A stretch of DNA of 64,000 nt from Pseudoalteromonas luteoviolacea (GTDB lineage: Bacteria; Pseudomonadota; Gammaproteobacteria; Enterobacterales; Alteromonadaceae): contig NZ_JAGJEH010000011.1 in NCBI RefSeq assembly GCF_018100925.1, forward strand, positions 106,691-170,690. The letters run 5' to 3'. The position numbers and the translations under genes were made by a program. Under the pieces are notes generated by a model. It was not told where the DNA came from. It saw nothing but the letters and a program-made list of their open reading frames with translations, and made no database searches. Positions 8,928-18,136 of the stretch are shown here, piece after piece (position 1 is the first letter of the stretch; every line of letters begins with the position of its first letter).

Positions 8928-10424
8928 TTAATCTTGACCAGCTAGTGTCGGTGGCTGAACCGTTTTGGTGTCTGTCAAGGTCTTCAAATACGCGACCAGT
9001 GCCGCTTCTTCTTTTTCGGTAAGACCGAGGTCTCCCATCAAATCAATGATTTCACTACTCGCGGAGTTTGACGTATTCACTTCAGGCTCAGGCCAACAGT
9101 CTCTCTCTCGCGCCTGTTTTGCAGTTGTCCCTGCAGGACACTTGATAGGATCGACTTTCGTCAAAGACGTATTATAGAAATGAACAATGTCTTCTAAATT
9201 TTTAAAATAACCATTGTGCATAAAGGCTTTTGTAAACCCATCGCTTGATCTCATATCAACATTACGAACAGTAGGCGTACGGAAGTGACCAGCATGGCCA
9301 CTTGTAAGCGGTGTCTTACTTGTGTGCTCAGAAAGACCAACATCCGGTCGATCAGGATCAAAGTTTGATGCCTCATAGTTAGGTGGCAAAGTAAGGTGAT
9401 TGAACGTATTGTCGGTGAATTGGTTATGTAATTCGTTACCGACGGAGTCTCGTGCTTCACTGTTGTGGCATTCGGCGCACTGAGCATCCTTTCCTGTGGG
9501 GTTCAGTTTGGTTTTTAATCCCCAGAACAAATCGTTACCAAGGTTTTCTAAATCGGTAAACTCTGAATATGGAGAGACACCCGGCGTATCATCATTATCA
9601 TTCATCACTGCAAAGTCACGTTTAGAGCTATAGGAGTTAACTTCATCTGATTGCTGCCATGCCGAAAGAGCCACACCAATACGCTTAAAGCTGATATCTA
9701 CACCTGTTTGCTCACAGTCGATTTTCTCTTTCCAAGCTTGCTCGTACAAACGCGCATACTCTGATTTTGCCACATGACGACAAACAAACTCGGCCCCTGG
9801 CATGTCGTTGTCATTGCCATCAGGCACATTGTGCTCCACATCATTGGAAAATGGCCCCAACGCTTGATCAACAAGTGGCCCGAGGAATCGTTTATAGGCA
9901 GCTTTTACTTCATCTGAAGAACCGTCGAACACTTCCATACCGACCATAAAGCCGGTAGCGCGACCATCCCAAAACAGTCCGCCCTGACACAGCCAGCCAT
10001 ACTTTTCTTTTTCGCACTCTTCTGGACCCCAAGCAAACTGCGACACGCCAAAGTTCTTAGCGCTACTGGTATAAGCTACCGTAGGAGGTTTGCGATTACC
10101 TGTACGGTGTGACACGGCGCCCGGTACGACAATTGACCCCGCATTAATTTCAGCATCTGGTGATGTCCAACCTGCTTCAGGTGCATGGCATGATGCACAA
10201 GACTGTCCATCTGGCGATGAGATCTCATCGAAAAAAACGTGCTTACCTAAACGCTCTAATGCATCTACGTCCGGCTCTGGAGTTATGCTTACTAACGCAT
10301 CAGCACTAGACTCAGTGCTTTTCGTTGGATTTTCCGACAAGCCAGATACACATGATACACATAGTGTCGCTACTGACACACTGAGTGTCATTATTAAAAA
10401 TTGATGTTTTTTAGTTTTTATCAT
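8928..10424 (-). CDS. di-haem cytochrome c peroxidase / MauG-family lipoprotein
   Basis: A 498-aa periplasmic protein of the bacterial cytochrome c peroxidase / MauG family. The N-terminus has a lipobox-like signal (LSVSVATLCVSC), implying attachment to a membrane. Two CxxCH haem c sites are visible: SCASCHAPEAGW in the N-terminal domain and QCAECHNSEARD in the C-terminal domain. The late segment TPTVRNVDMRSSDGFTKAFMHNGYFKNLEDIVHFYNT is split here as a family hallmark: RNV, FMHNGYF and the HFYN motif, followed by ALVAYLKTLTD. It is longer than classical CcpA (about 330 aa) because of insertions around residues 130-260, more like MauG-type oxidases. The start is ATG 10424 with AAGGAG at 6 bases, not the upstream codon at 10445. 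It may reduce peroxide or carry out a protein oxidation; the substrate is unknown. Confidence 0.85.
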   Translation of the reverse strand: MIKTKKHQFLIMTLSVSVATLCVSCVSGLSENPTKSTESSADALVSITPEPDVDALERLGKHVFFDEISSPDGQSCASCHAPEAGWTSPDAEINAGSIVVPGAVSHRTGNRKPPTVAYTSSAKNFGVSQFAWGPEECEKEKYGWLCQGGLFWDGRATGFMVGMEVFDGSSDEVKAAYKRFLGPLVDQALGPFSNDVEHNVPDGNDNDMPGAEFVCRHVAKSEYARLYEQAWKEKIDCEQTGVDISFKRIGVALSAWQQSDEVNSYSSKRDFAVMNDNDDTPGVSPYSEFTDLENLGNDLFWGLKTKLNPTGKDAQCAECHNSEARDSVGNELHNQFTDNTFNHLTLPPNYEASNFDPDRPDVGLSEHTSKTPLTSGHAGHFRTPTVRNVDMRSSDGFTKAFMHNGYFKNLEDIVHFYNTSLTKVDPIKCPAGTTAKQARERDCWPEPEVNTSNSASSEIIDLMGDLGLTEKEEAALVAYLKTLTDTKTVQPPTLAGQD

Positions 10425-11371
10425 AATCAACTCCTTAATTAGCACCTTTCAGTACCTACAAACGCTATCCTTCATTTATCCGCAATATAACAATATCCAT
10501 TAACAAGCTTGCATAACCACAGATCCCCATTAACAACTTCGCGTGACGGTTAAGTATTTATGGCCCCGTTGTTAAATAAACATGCATAGTACCGCTTTAG
10601 GATAATTTTTCAACCCCTATAAGGACACGAGGTATACTAAGATATTCCCTTTTTAATTTTTTATTCCACCTTATTAAAGTCAAAACAAACACCACACACA
10701 CGCAACAATAAGCAACAAAAACCCACCTTATTTCATTGCCAAAAACCTGATTTTAAGCACACCAAAAAAACTTAATTAAAACACCTAAAAGCCACACAAA
10801 ACAAAAAACCAAAAAAAAAACAAAAATCAATTTCAAAAGCTCAAAATAAACAAAGGAAAAACTATACAAAAAAAGAACAAAGCAAAAAGCTAAAACAAAA
10901 AATAAAAAGCAATTAAAATCAACACCTTAGAATCAAATATTATTAATCAAAAAAATCAATTCAATAATATGAAAACATCTTAAAAAGAACGTTGATATTG
11001 ACGTAAAAACACGCCATAAAAACATCTAAAGAATAGAAAGCCACCACTTAAAAAACAGAGAGCAGAGCGCCAAAACCATAGAGAAAAAATCGAGTTCAAG
11101 CCAAGATAAAAACAAACAACAAACATCCACATTTCCAAAACAATTATCAAAAATAATAAAAAACTCTAGATTAAAAATTTCATACAAAAATAAAATTACG
11201 GGTTGTCATCCTTATCAAGTAGGTGCTACATTAATCTTCCTATTATCCTGAACAAAAGAATAAATTAATTTAGCAGCATCAAAGCAAATATCGCTTAAAA
11301 AGCTGCACCTGAGTGGTCATGAACAGCGTTTTTATTGAAGCAAAATCTTCAGTAATCTGGGCGATAACTGC
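10425..11371. other. AT-rich, strand-skewed non-coding region before the pABA/PKS cluster
   Basis: Nearly 950 bases without a credible gene. From about 10670 to 11190 the plus strand is dominated by A with scattered C and is poor in G and T, with many A-runs. The composition differs sharply from both flanks. It may be the upstream control region of the divergent genes, a decayed sequence, or a long unstructured leader. Confidence 0.5.
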
Positions 11372-11392
11372 AACTGTCAGTTGTGACAGTTG
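11371..11392 (+). promoter_or_regulatory. lux/las-box-like palindrome upstream of the pABA/PKS operon
   Basis: A perfect inverted repeat: CAACTGTCA, spacer GTTG, TGACAGTTG. Its 20-bp core AACTGTCAGTTGTGACAGTT fits the CTG-N10-CAG signature of LuxR-type binding sites, and I count 15 of 20 matches with the classical lasB site ACCTGCCAGTTCTGGCAGGT as I recall it. A possible -10 (TATTTT, 11419-11424) lies at about the distance expected for activation from a box near -42 to -50. The first gene starts at 11828, so the leader would be about 400 bases. No LuxR or LuxI gene is in the window. Regulation by quorum sensing is an inference. Confidence 0.5.
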
Positions 11393-11827
11393 AAGGAGGT
11401 AAGGTACTTCTGGTCAACTATTTTACCGTCAGCTATTGGCGCTAATGAGGTGGTTTTAACTGAGTGATGATTGCAAGATTTTTCACAATATCAATGCTTA
11501 TTCTCAGGCAAATTACAGCGAAAAAAGTGTGGACTTAAAAGCTAAGCCATTGATTTTCATTAGTTTGCATTTGTGTCAGAGACTTTCATTAATAGTAAGT
11601 TCAATAAATTAATGCTGGGTATTAATCAAGCTTCTATATTTTTTGAAAAGCGAGCTTTTCGATTGGAGTTTTTTGACCGTATTTAAGAATGTGCATAGTA
11701 CTTGTTTAGTGTGTAGGAGTGATGAAAGGACATGGCATTTCTCCTGCCCCTAAAAATAAAATAAAAACAATAACTTTAAAATAATAAAAAAATAAATGTA
11801 ACAACGTAAATAAAGGAGTATCTAATT
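11393..11827 (+). other. long untranslated leader region of the pabAB operon
   Basis: About 430 bases between the palindrome and the TTG start of pabAB with no credible gene. A 24-codon open frame starts at the ATG near 11467 but has no ribosome site and no recognisable features. Confidence 0.4.
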
Positions 11828-13975
11828 TTGCACTGTCTTCTTATTGATAACTATGATTCTTTTACATATAACCTTGCTGATTATATTGGGGAAACTTTTG
11901 GTGAAATGCCAACGGTAATACGCAATGACCAATATTCTTGGGATGAAGTATCTCAGTCAATGGATTTTGATTGTATTGTAGTATCACCAGGGCCCGGTAG
12001 TGTTACCAAACAAACTGATTTTCAGATATCACGAAATGCGGTAGCTCAAAATGACATTCCGGTGTTTGGTGTTTGCCTAGGTTTTCAAGGTATTGCACAC
12101 CAACACGGCGGTCGAATTCTGCATTGCCCTGTGCCATACCATGGTCGAACTTCAAATGTTGTTCATGAAAATGATCCTATGTTTGCCAATATATCGCCAA
12201 ACTTTGAGGTCGTACGTTACCACTCATTGATGGTTGAGCTGCCAAAAAATGGAGATTTAATCCAAACGGCTTCAACGGACTGCGGCATTATTATGGGTCT
12301 GAGGCATAAAACACTACCTAAGTGGGGCGTGCAATTTCATCCAGAATCTATTCTTACTGAAAACGGTCATCAGTTGATCACCAACTTTAGAGACTTGGCG
12401 CACGAACATAATAAAAAAGCGCGCATTCAAGTTCCGGCTAAACTGGATTTAAATAACATTGAAAAAATAGAATCCAAGCCTGAAAAAAAATCAGAAACAA
12501 AACAAATAATCAGTAAAAAACTGCGTTTAAAAAGTGCGCCTGAAGACATTTTTTCTTCACTTTTTGCAAAAGAAAAACACAGCTTTTGGTTAGATAGCCA
12601 ATCTTTATCTGATTCAAAATCTCGTTTTTCTTTTATGGGCTGTGTTAATAAAGATCAAATCATCAATTATAAAATTAATGAAGATGATAAAGACTTTGCG
12701 CAAGGCCATACCAAGCTAAAAGAGATGGATAAGCTGCTGTCATCGACAAAGGTTGAAGGTACAGAAGCCTTACCTTTCAGTTTTGTAGGTGGCCTAGTTG
12801 GCTATTTTAGCTATGAAATGAAAGCCCTTTTTGGTGCGAGCAAACAGTTTGAAAATAACATCCCAGACATGATTTGGATGCATGTTGACCAATTCATTGG
12901 ATTCGATCATCACACAAATGAAGTTTATTTGGTGACCAACACCGCGCCTGATGAACGCCATATAGCTCAACTTTGGTTAGAAACCATGGAAGGAAAAATA
13001 AACAAAGTTGAATTAAGCAGGCATAAAGAATTATCCACTTCAAAAGTTTTGATGGATGAATTAGAGCTAGAAATGGACGCCAGTTACGATGAGTACATAT
13101 CGGCAATCAAACGTTCTCAGGACTCCATCGTTGAAGGTGACTCTTACGAAGTATGCTTAACAAACCACTTTTCATTTAAAGCAGATTTTAACCCCTATGA
13201 TCTGTACAAAAATATGCGTAAAGGCAATGCAGCCCCATTTGGTGCCTTTATTCAAAGTGACAGCACCTCCATTTTGAGCACGTCACCAGAGAGGTTTTTA
13301 TCTGTATCGTCTGAAGGACGTGTGCAAGCAAAACCTATCAAAGGTACCTGCAAGCGCTCATCAAATCCAGAGCGAGACAAGGCGTTAGCCAAACAGTTGT
13401 CAGAATCACGAAAAGATCGCGCAGAAAATCTTATGATTGTCGATTTGATGCGTAATGATTTAAACCGTGTTTCAAAGCAAAACTCTGTGAAAGTCCCCGT
13501 ATTAATGGGCATTGAGAGTTATAAAACCGTACACCAGATGGTCAGCACGGTGGAATCAGATTTAGCAGATGATCAAAGTTTAATGGATTTAATTAGGGTA
13601 ACTTACCCCGGCGGTTCGATCACCGGAGCTCCCAAATTAAGAACCATGGAAATCATTGATGACTTGGAAAAAAGTGCTCGTGGTGTCTACTGTGGTGCAA
13701 TTGGCTACTTAGGCTACAACCGAGTAGCAGATCTCAATATTGGTATCAGAACCTTGTCCTATGACGGAGACAAAGTGCGATTTGGTGCAGGTGGTGCTAT
13801 CACATACCTATCTCAACCTGATGCCGAATTTAATGAGATCATGCTCAAAACAGAAGCATTGCTAAAACCTCTATGGCAATTTTTCGGTGGAGCAAGTGAC
13901 AATATTCGCAGCGAAGTGAATGGCAATAAATTGAAGATTTTCAATTTAGAAGAAGCTTTGGAAGCTGTCGAATAG
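11828..13975 (+). CDS. pabAB: aminodeoxychorismate synthase, PabA-PabB fusion
   Basis: A 715-aa fused enzyme converting chorismate and glutamine to 4-amino-4-deoxychorismate. Residues 1-195 are a class I glutamine amidotransferase with nucleophile Cys83 (FGVCLGFQG) and His171/Glu173 (QFHPES). Residues about 235-700 are the chorismate-binding component I. The decisive motif is PIKGT with Lys505: PabB enzymes carry this Lys, whereas anthranilate synthases have Ala there (PIAGT). The later SRKDRAENLMIVDLMRND and GGSITGAPK motifs are also present. The start is TTG with AAAGGAG 8 bases upstream; no ATG fits the conserved N-terminus LLIDNYDSFTYN. Fused PabAB proteins are typical of antibiotic pathways (for example candicidin and chloramphenicol producers) and of some primary metabolism. 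As first gene of the PKS operon, a dedicated pABA supply is likely. Confidence 0.92.
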   Translation: MHCLLIDNYDSFTYNLADYIGETFGEMPTVIRNDQYSWDEVSQSMDFDCIVVSPGPGSVTKQTDFQISRNAVAQNDIPVFGVCLGFQGIAHQHGGRILHCPVPYHGRTSNVVHENDPMFANISPNFEVVRYHSLMVELPKNGDLIQTASTDCGIIMGLRHKTLPKWGVQFHPESILTENGHQLITNFRDLAHEHNKKARIQVPAKLDLNNIEKIESKPEKKSETKQIISKKLRLKSAPEDIFSSLFAKEKHSFWLDSQSLSDSKSRFSFMGCVNKDQIINYKINEDDKDFAQGHTKLKEMDKLLSSTKVEGTEALPFSFVGGLVGYFSYEMKALFGASKQFENNIPDMIWMHVDQFIGFDHHTNEVYLVTNTAPDERHIAQLWLETMEGKINKVELSRHKELSTSKVLMDELELEMDASYDEYISAIKRSQDSIVEGDSYEVCLTNHFSFKADFNPYDLYKNMRKGNAAPFGAFIQSDSTSILSTSPERFLSVSSEGRVQAKPIKGTCKRSSNPERDKALAKQLSESRKDRAENLMIVDLMRNDLNRVSKQNSVKVPVLMGIESYKTVHQMVSTVESDLADDQSLMDLIRVTYPGGSITGAPKLRTMEIIDDLEKSARGVYCGAIGYLGYNRVADLNIGIRTLSYDGDKVRFGAGGAITYLSQPDAEFNEIMLKTEALLKPLWQFFGGASDNIRSEVNGNKLKIFNLEEALEAVE

Positions 13976-14010
13976 AAGTACAGCATATTGCGTCGTTTTG
14001 AGGTTCATTG

Positions 14011-14060
14011 CCTAACGGTTTTAGCCGGATAAATTTTTAATGCATCCCAAAATCGTTAGG
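14011..14060 (+). other. hairpin between pabAB and pabC
   Basis: CCTAACGGTTTT pairs with AAAATCGTTAGG (11 of 12, one G-T) around a 26-base loop in the 167-base gap. No T run follows, so this is more likely an mRNA stability or processing element than a full terminator. Confidence 0.4.
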
Positions 14061-14142
14061 TAATAGGATTAACCAGAAACTTAAGTAATCACTAAAAAAT
14101 AAAACATGGCACTGTCTCGTAGCAGCTATTTGCAGGCATTTT

Positions 14143-14976
14143 ATGACAACAATACTGAATGAAAACACATTGCATCCAGATCCAGATACCCTGTCTCTGG
14201 CTTTATATGGTTATGCTTGTTTCACTAGCTTTTTAGTCGAAGACAGGAAAGTAAAAGGCCTGACGTTCCACTTGCAGCGCTTGATCGGTGACTCATTGGC
14301 AATCTTTGGAAAAAGTCCAAATGAAGAAGAAATATTAAAAAATATTTTGGCTTTTTTGGATCAGCAAGACGCAGGCTACTATGGTGGTGTTCGCGTCACT
14401 ATTTTTCCTGCAAACTTTTCCCTATCAAACCCAGGGGATTTTCAGAAATTCAATATCTTGGTCACTGGGAGAAAAGTTGAACGTATCAATGCTACACCTA
14501 TCCAGATCGCAACTATTGAAGCGCAGCGCACGTGTCCTTTACAAAAAACATCAAACATCATTGCCAATCTAAAAGCGCGAGTTGAAGCCCAGGATGCGGG
14601 CGCGCAAGATGCACTTATGTTGTGCGATAACATAGTAACTGAGGGCGCAACGTGGAATATATTTTTTGGTACTGGCAATAACCTTGTAACCCCATCGATA
14701 CAAACGGGAATTTTACCCGGTATCACAAGAAAATTGCTAATAGAGAGCGCAAAAGCTGCTAATTACAAGGTCATAGAGTCCGCAATAAAAATAAATGAAA
14801 TTGAAAAATACGAATACTGCTTTATTAGTAACGCCATGATTGGTTTACGCGCAGTCGCTAGTATAAATAACGTTACCTATGACGCGCAGCACAGCTGCAT
14901 CAGACAGCTACAGAATAGGTTTAAAGAGATATCGGCGGATAGTATCGATCAATCCACTGGATTAATAAACCAATAG
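14143..14976 (+). CDS. pabC: aminodeoxychorismate lyase-like PLP enzyme (PabC type)
   Basis: A 277-aa fold-type IV PLP enzyme, the branched-chain aminotransferase/ADC lyase family, which removes pyruvate from 4-amino-4-deoxychorismate to give 4-aminobenzoate. The predicted Schiff-base Lys is Lys144 in NIIANLKARVEAQDAG, followed by the QDALMLCD-IVTEGATWNIFF block and the phosphate-binding segment TGILPGITRKLL, and an FISNAMIGLRAV end motif. Length and order fit PabC (E. coli 269 aa). It follows pabAB across 167 bases on the same strand, and the pairing is strong evidence for pABA production rather than anthranilate. A D-amino-acid or branched-chain aminotransferase would be the alternative, but the neighbour makes this unlikely. 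Confidence 0.87.
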   Translation: MTTILNENTLHPDPDTLSLALYGYACFTSFLVEDRKVKGLTFHLQRLIGDSLAIFGKSPNEEEILKNILAFLDQQDAGYYGGVRVTIFPANFSLSNPGDFQKFNILVTGRKVERINATPIQIATIEAQRTCPLQKTSNIIANLKARVEAQDAGAQDALMLCDNIVTEGATWNIFFGTGNNLVTPSIQTGILPGITRKLLIESAKAANYKVIESAIKINEIEKYEYCFISNAMIGLRAVASINNVTYDAQHSCIRQLQNRFKEISADSIDQSTGLINQ

Positions 14977-15142
14977 AAAATTATAAAACCAACTCTCTGA
15001 ACCCAATATCAGCCGAGTATAACTTAAGTCTTACTTTGATAATAAATAGCCCTATAGGCTTTTAAATAACATCTTTTAGATATGCCGAAAGAAAGGGTTT
15101 TAAATACAAAGAAAATTGTAAGGAAAGTATTAGGTAGTCATC

Positions 15143-15877
15143 ATGGATTTATCAGGAAAAAAAGTATTAATCACCGGAGGAGGCTCTGGTATTGGCCTGG
15201 AATTTACTCGAGAACTTGCTAAACGCTCGAATAACATAGTCATCTGCGGCCGCAATCTAAATAAGCTAAAATCAATACAAAAAGAGCTTCCCAACATTGA
15301 TTACTTTCAATGTGATCTCACCAAAGATGAAGAACAGAAAAAGTTGGTTGAGTATATTCATATTCATCACCCAGATCTCGATATGCTTATCAATAATGCT
15401 GGCATTCAAAAGAACTACAGCTTTACACAATTAGAGAGTCACATTGACCTGATCGATGAAGAAATGAATACCAATGTGACGTCACAAATGAAACTGATTG
15501 ACCGCATGCTGCCTGTACTTTTGCAACAGCGCGAGGCGGCAATTGTCAATGTCACATCCCTACTCGCAGCCGTTCCAAAACAGTCTGCACCCGTTTATTG
15601 CGCCTCAAAGGCCGCGTTTCGCATGTTCACAAAAGCGCTGCGCTACCAATTGGAAAGCACCACAGTCAAAGTTTATGAGGTTGTTCCGCCTTTGGTCGAT
15701 ACAGATATGACAAAAGGGCGAGGCACAGGCAAGATGAGTGCAAATGAGCTCGTACTAGAGGCATTGCAGGGTATAGAAGCTGATACCCCAGATATTCTCG
15801 CTGGGATGAGTAAAAAGGTATTTGATATGAAACGGGTATCCCCAGACGAAGTATATGCAATGATCCGAAACGGGTAA
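15143..15877 (+). CDS. short-chain dehydrogenase/reductase, DltE-like
   Basis: A 244-aa classical SDR, a cytosolic NAD(P)-dependent oxidoreductase. The cofactor motif TGGGSGIG is at residues 11-18, NNAGI near residue 88, catalytic Ser in VNVTSLLAAV (about 139) and the YCASK catalytic pair (Tyr about 153, Lys about 157). The subgroup features (DLSGKKVLITGGGSGIGLEF, PLVDTDMTKGRG) resemble DltE-type oxidoreductases of unknown substrate. In this operon it could reduce a beta-keto intermediate of the PKS, which has no KR domain of its own (inference). It could also act on an aminochorismate-type intermediate. No Cys or membrane segments of note. Confidence 0.8.
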   Translation: MDLSGKKVLITGGGSGIGLEFTRELAKRSNNIVICGRNLNKLKSIQKELPNIDYFQCDLTKDEEQKKLVEYIHIHHPDLDMLINNAGIQKNYSFTQLESHIDLIDEEMNTNVTSQMKLIDRMLPVLLQQREAAIVNVTSLLAAVPKQSAPVYCASKAAFRMFTKALRYQLESTTVKVYEVVPPLVDTDMTKGRGTGKMSANELVLEALQGIEADTPDILAGMSKKVFDMKRVSPDEVYAMIRNG

Positions 15878-16156
15878 CACCAAATAAGACTAAGTAATTG
15901 TAATATAATGATTTTAATTTGGTTGAGTGGCTATTGCAGGTTCACTCAGGCGGCTATCCGCCGCTGTGTAAAACACATCGCATTAACAAATGCCACATGC
16001 ACACACGCCTATTTAACCAAACAAACATTGCAACACATTTTGCTAACCAGCGCTGCGCAGGATAAGTCAGTACCACAAATAAAAATACACTTTATTAACC
16101 TGCGATGTGCAAGAGAAAAATTAAGAACAAACAAACTTTTGGACTGGAACATAATA

Positions 16157-17758
16157 ATGAACAATAAAGAGCTGGCCTATCGTGATAACTTTATTCAAGA
16201 GAATAGCCCTGATGAAAAAGACCTGCCAGATATCATAAACTTAGATAAATTCGATTTACCTGAGAACCTAAACTGTGTGACTGAAATGCTGGATAATGCG
16301 GTAGCAGAAGGTTATGGCGATAAAGTCGCAGTCATTACTGCCGATGAATCTTATACTTACCAAGCACTGCTGGATAAATCCAACCAAGTCGCCAACTACT
16401 TGGTGAACGAATTAGACGTAAAACCTGGTAATCGGGTATTACTATACTCGCCAAACAACATCATGATGGTTGCTTGCTGGCTGGGTATTGTTAAGGCTGG
16501 CGCGGTGACAGTGGCCGTCATACCGACCCTTGAGCCAGAAAGAATTGTCAAAGTGGTGCACAAAGCTGAGATTAAAGTCGCTTTATGTGATGACAGGTTT
16601 GAAGAACGTTTCACCACAGTTAAAAACATGACTGATATGCTCAGCGAAGTTACCGCTTTCGATGCCAAACTGTCAGATCACGAAAAATTAAATCGCCAAT
16701 CTACCGAGTTTCACAATGTAGAGACGGCAGCAGATGACTGCTGCTTGATTGGCTTTTCTTCAGGGACTACCGCCGATAACTCCAAAGCGGTCATTCATTA
16801 TCACCGCGACATGTTGATCGCGTGTCAGGCTGCGGGACAACGTGTTTTTAAAATCACTGAAAATGATCGCTTAATAGGTAGCCCTTCGCTGGCGTTTGGA
16901 TTTGGCCTAGGTTCACTATTACTTTCCGCGCTCTACTGCCGGGCTTCAACAGTGTTATTGGAAGGCCCAACGCCTATTGAGTTACTAGAGAATATCGAAC
17001 GTCATCGCCCAACTTTAATGTTTACCTCACCACAGGCCTACCAAGCCATGGAAGCGCAATGTGACAATTACGACATTTCCAGTTTGAGGTTTTGTACTGC
17101 CAGCGGTGAGCACGTTATGCCTTCCATTTGGCAGTCATGGAAAGATAAGACTGGCATTGCGCTTTTCCATGGCATCGGCAGTACCGAGATGCTGTTTCTC
17201 TTCTTAGGTCCAGATATTGATGACATACAGCGAGGCCGAATAGGCAAGCCAATTTACGGTTACGAAGCGAAGGTCGTTGACAAAAATGGCCAAGAGTTGC
17301 CCATCAATACAGTTGGGTTACTCGCAGTTCGCGGTCCACTAGGTTGTCGCTACCTCTCAGACGAGCGACAAAAGAATTACGTGATCAATGGCTGGAATGT
17401 CACCGATGATTGTGTGCTCAGAGATGAACAAGGACATTACTGGTTTCATGGTAGAGCTGAAAACGAGGTTATCACAGATTCTGGACGTCTTAATTTGCTG
17501 GAATTGGAAAATGCACTGTCTACCCATGACATAGTTGCGGAATGTGCGGTGGTACAAGATCGAGCAAAATCATCGATCCACGCACATGTCATTTTGGATA
17601 AGTCTGCTGAATGCGACCATTCTGAATTAGAAATCAGTCTCAAAGAACATATAAAAATGACAATCGACGCACAGTATTGCCCCGAAACCATCACATTCAT
17701 TGATGCGTTCCCGCGTACGCCGTCAGGAAAAATACAACGTCATAAGTTACAAGCTTAA
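16157..17758 (+). CDS. aminobenzoate/benzoate-CoA ligase-like AMP-forming enzyme
   Basis: A 533-aa ANL-superfamily adenylating enzyme closest in motif pattern to benzoate- and 2-aminobenzoate-CoA ligases. Visible motifs: the P-loop-like GFSSGTTADNSKAV near residue 198, the aromatic pocket region SPSLAFGFGLGSLLLSAL, the ASGEH motif, HGIGSTEMLFLF (adenine/acid-binding A5), the A8 hinge region FHGRAENEV and the C-terminal catalytic Lys in PRTPSGKIQRHKL. The frame is open from 15908, but I start at ATG 16157: the first 83 residues do not resemble the family and contain a DNA hairpin. Placed after pabAB and pabC, the likely substrate is 4-aminobenzoate, giving the acyl-CoA or loading it onto an ACP (inference). 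An inactive P-loop is possible because the usual TTGxPK reads TTADNSK; note the missing Gly-x-Pro. Confidence 0.85.
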   Translation: MNNKELAYRDNFIQENSPDEKDLPDIINLDKFDLPENLNCVTEMLDNAVAEGYGDKVAVITADESYTYQALLDKSNQVANYLVNELDVKPGNRVLLYSPNNIMMVACWLGIVKAGAVTVAVIPTLEPERIVKVVHKAEIKVALCDDRFEERFTTVKNMTDMLSEVTAFDAKLSDHEKLNRQSTEFHNVETAADDCCLIGFSSGTTADNSKAVIHYHRDMLIACQAAGQRVFKITENDRLIGSPSLAFGFGLGSLLLSALYCRASTVLLEGPTPIELLENIERHRPTLMFTSPQAYQAMEAQCDNYDISSLRFCTASGEHVMPSIWQSWKDKTGIALFHGIGSTEMLFLFLGPDIDDIQRGRIGKPIYGYEAKVVDKNGQELPINTVGLLAVRGPLGCRYLSDERQKNYVINGWNVTDDCVLRDEQGHYWFHGRAENEVITDSGRLNLLELENALSTHDIVAECAVVQDRAKSSIHAHVILDKSAECDHSELEISLKEHIKMTIDAQYCPETITFIDAFPRTPSGKIQRHKLQA

Positions 17759-17779
17759 GTGAGTAGATAGGCGTAGGTA

Positions 17780-18136
17780 ATGGTATCCATGTATAGCCAA
17801 CTAAAACATTGGTATTTGAAACAACAGCGAGGTCAAAGCGCGGCTGTACTGTTTCGCCTAGCGATGCTAGCAACCATGGATGCCGTGATACGTCTTTTTA
17901 CATTCAACACAGACAACGTAAATAAAGCGATTCAGGGTATATCCCCCGGTGTATCTGTACATGGGCATGGCAAAATTAACAATGACTCAACTGCGGCAAT
18001 AACGGCTCTTCACTGTATCAAGAAGCCACGATATCGCTCGACACAGTCGATAAATATTCCGGTAAATATGTCCACCCTCGCTCGGATGTTATTGAGCGCT
18101 TACCAAGTTAAAAATTGCGCACCTTTGGGGTCATAA
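17780..18136 (+). CDS. small unidentified ORF between ligase and PKS
   Basis: A 118-aa open frame filling the 415-base gap between two operon genes. It has one hydrophobic stretch (AAVLFRLAMLATMDAVIRLF, about residues 21-40) and is otherwise basic and Ser/Asn-rich. No domain, ACP Ser motif or signal is recognised. The start lacks a good ribosome site, and Trp, Cys and charged-residue distribution give little sign of selection. It may be a small operon protein or chance. Confidence 0.3.
   Translation: MVSMYSQLKHWYLKQQRGQSAAVLFRLAMLATMDAVIRLFTFNTDNVNKAIQGISPGVSVHGHGKINNDSTAAITALHCIKKPRYRSTQSINIPVNMSTLARMLLSAYQVKNCAPLGS

Noticed and set aside
15908..16156. 83-residue upstream extension of the aminobenzoate ligase frame
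   Set aside because: It reads through a GC-rich hairpin (15949-15962) and gives low-complexity sequence unlike ANL enzymes; the ATG at 16157 starts a plausible N-terminus.
11828..17758. Anthranilate/alkylquinolone (PqsA-like) pathway
   Set aside because: The component I enzyme has PIKGT (aminodeoxychorismate synthase) rather than PIAGT, and PabC is present; no PqsB, PqsC or PqsD-like genes are visible.
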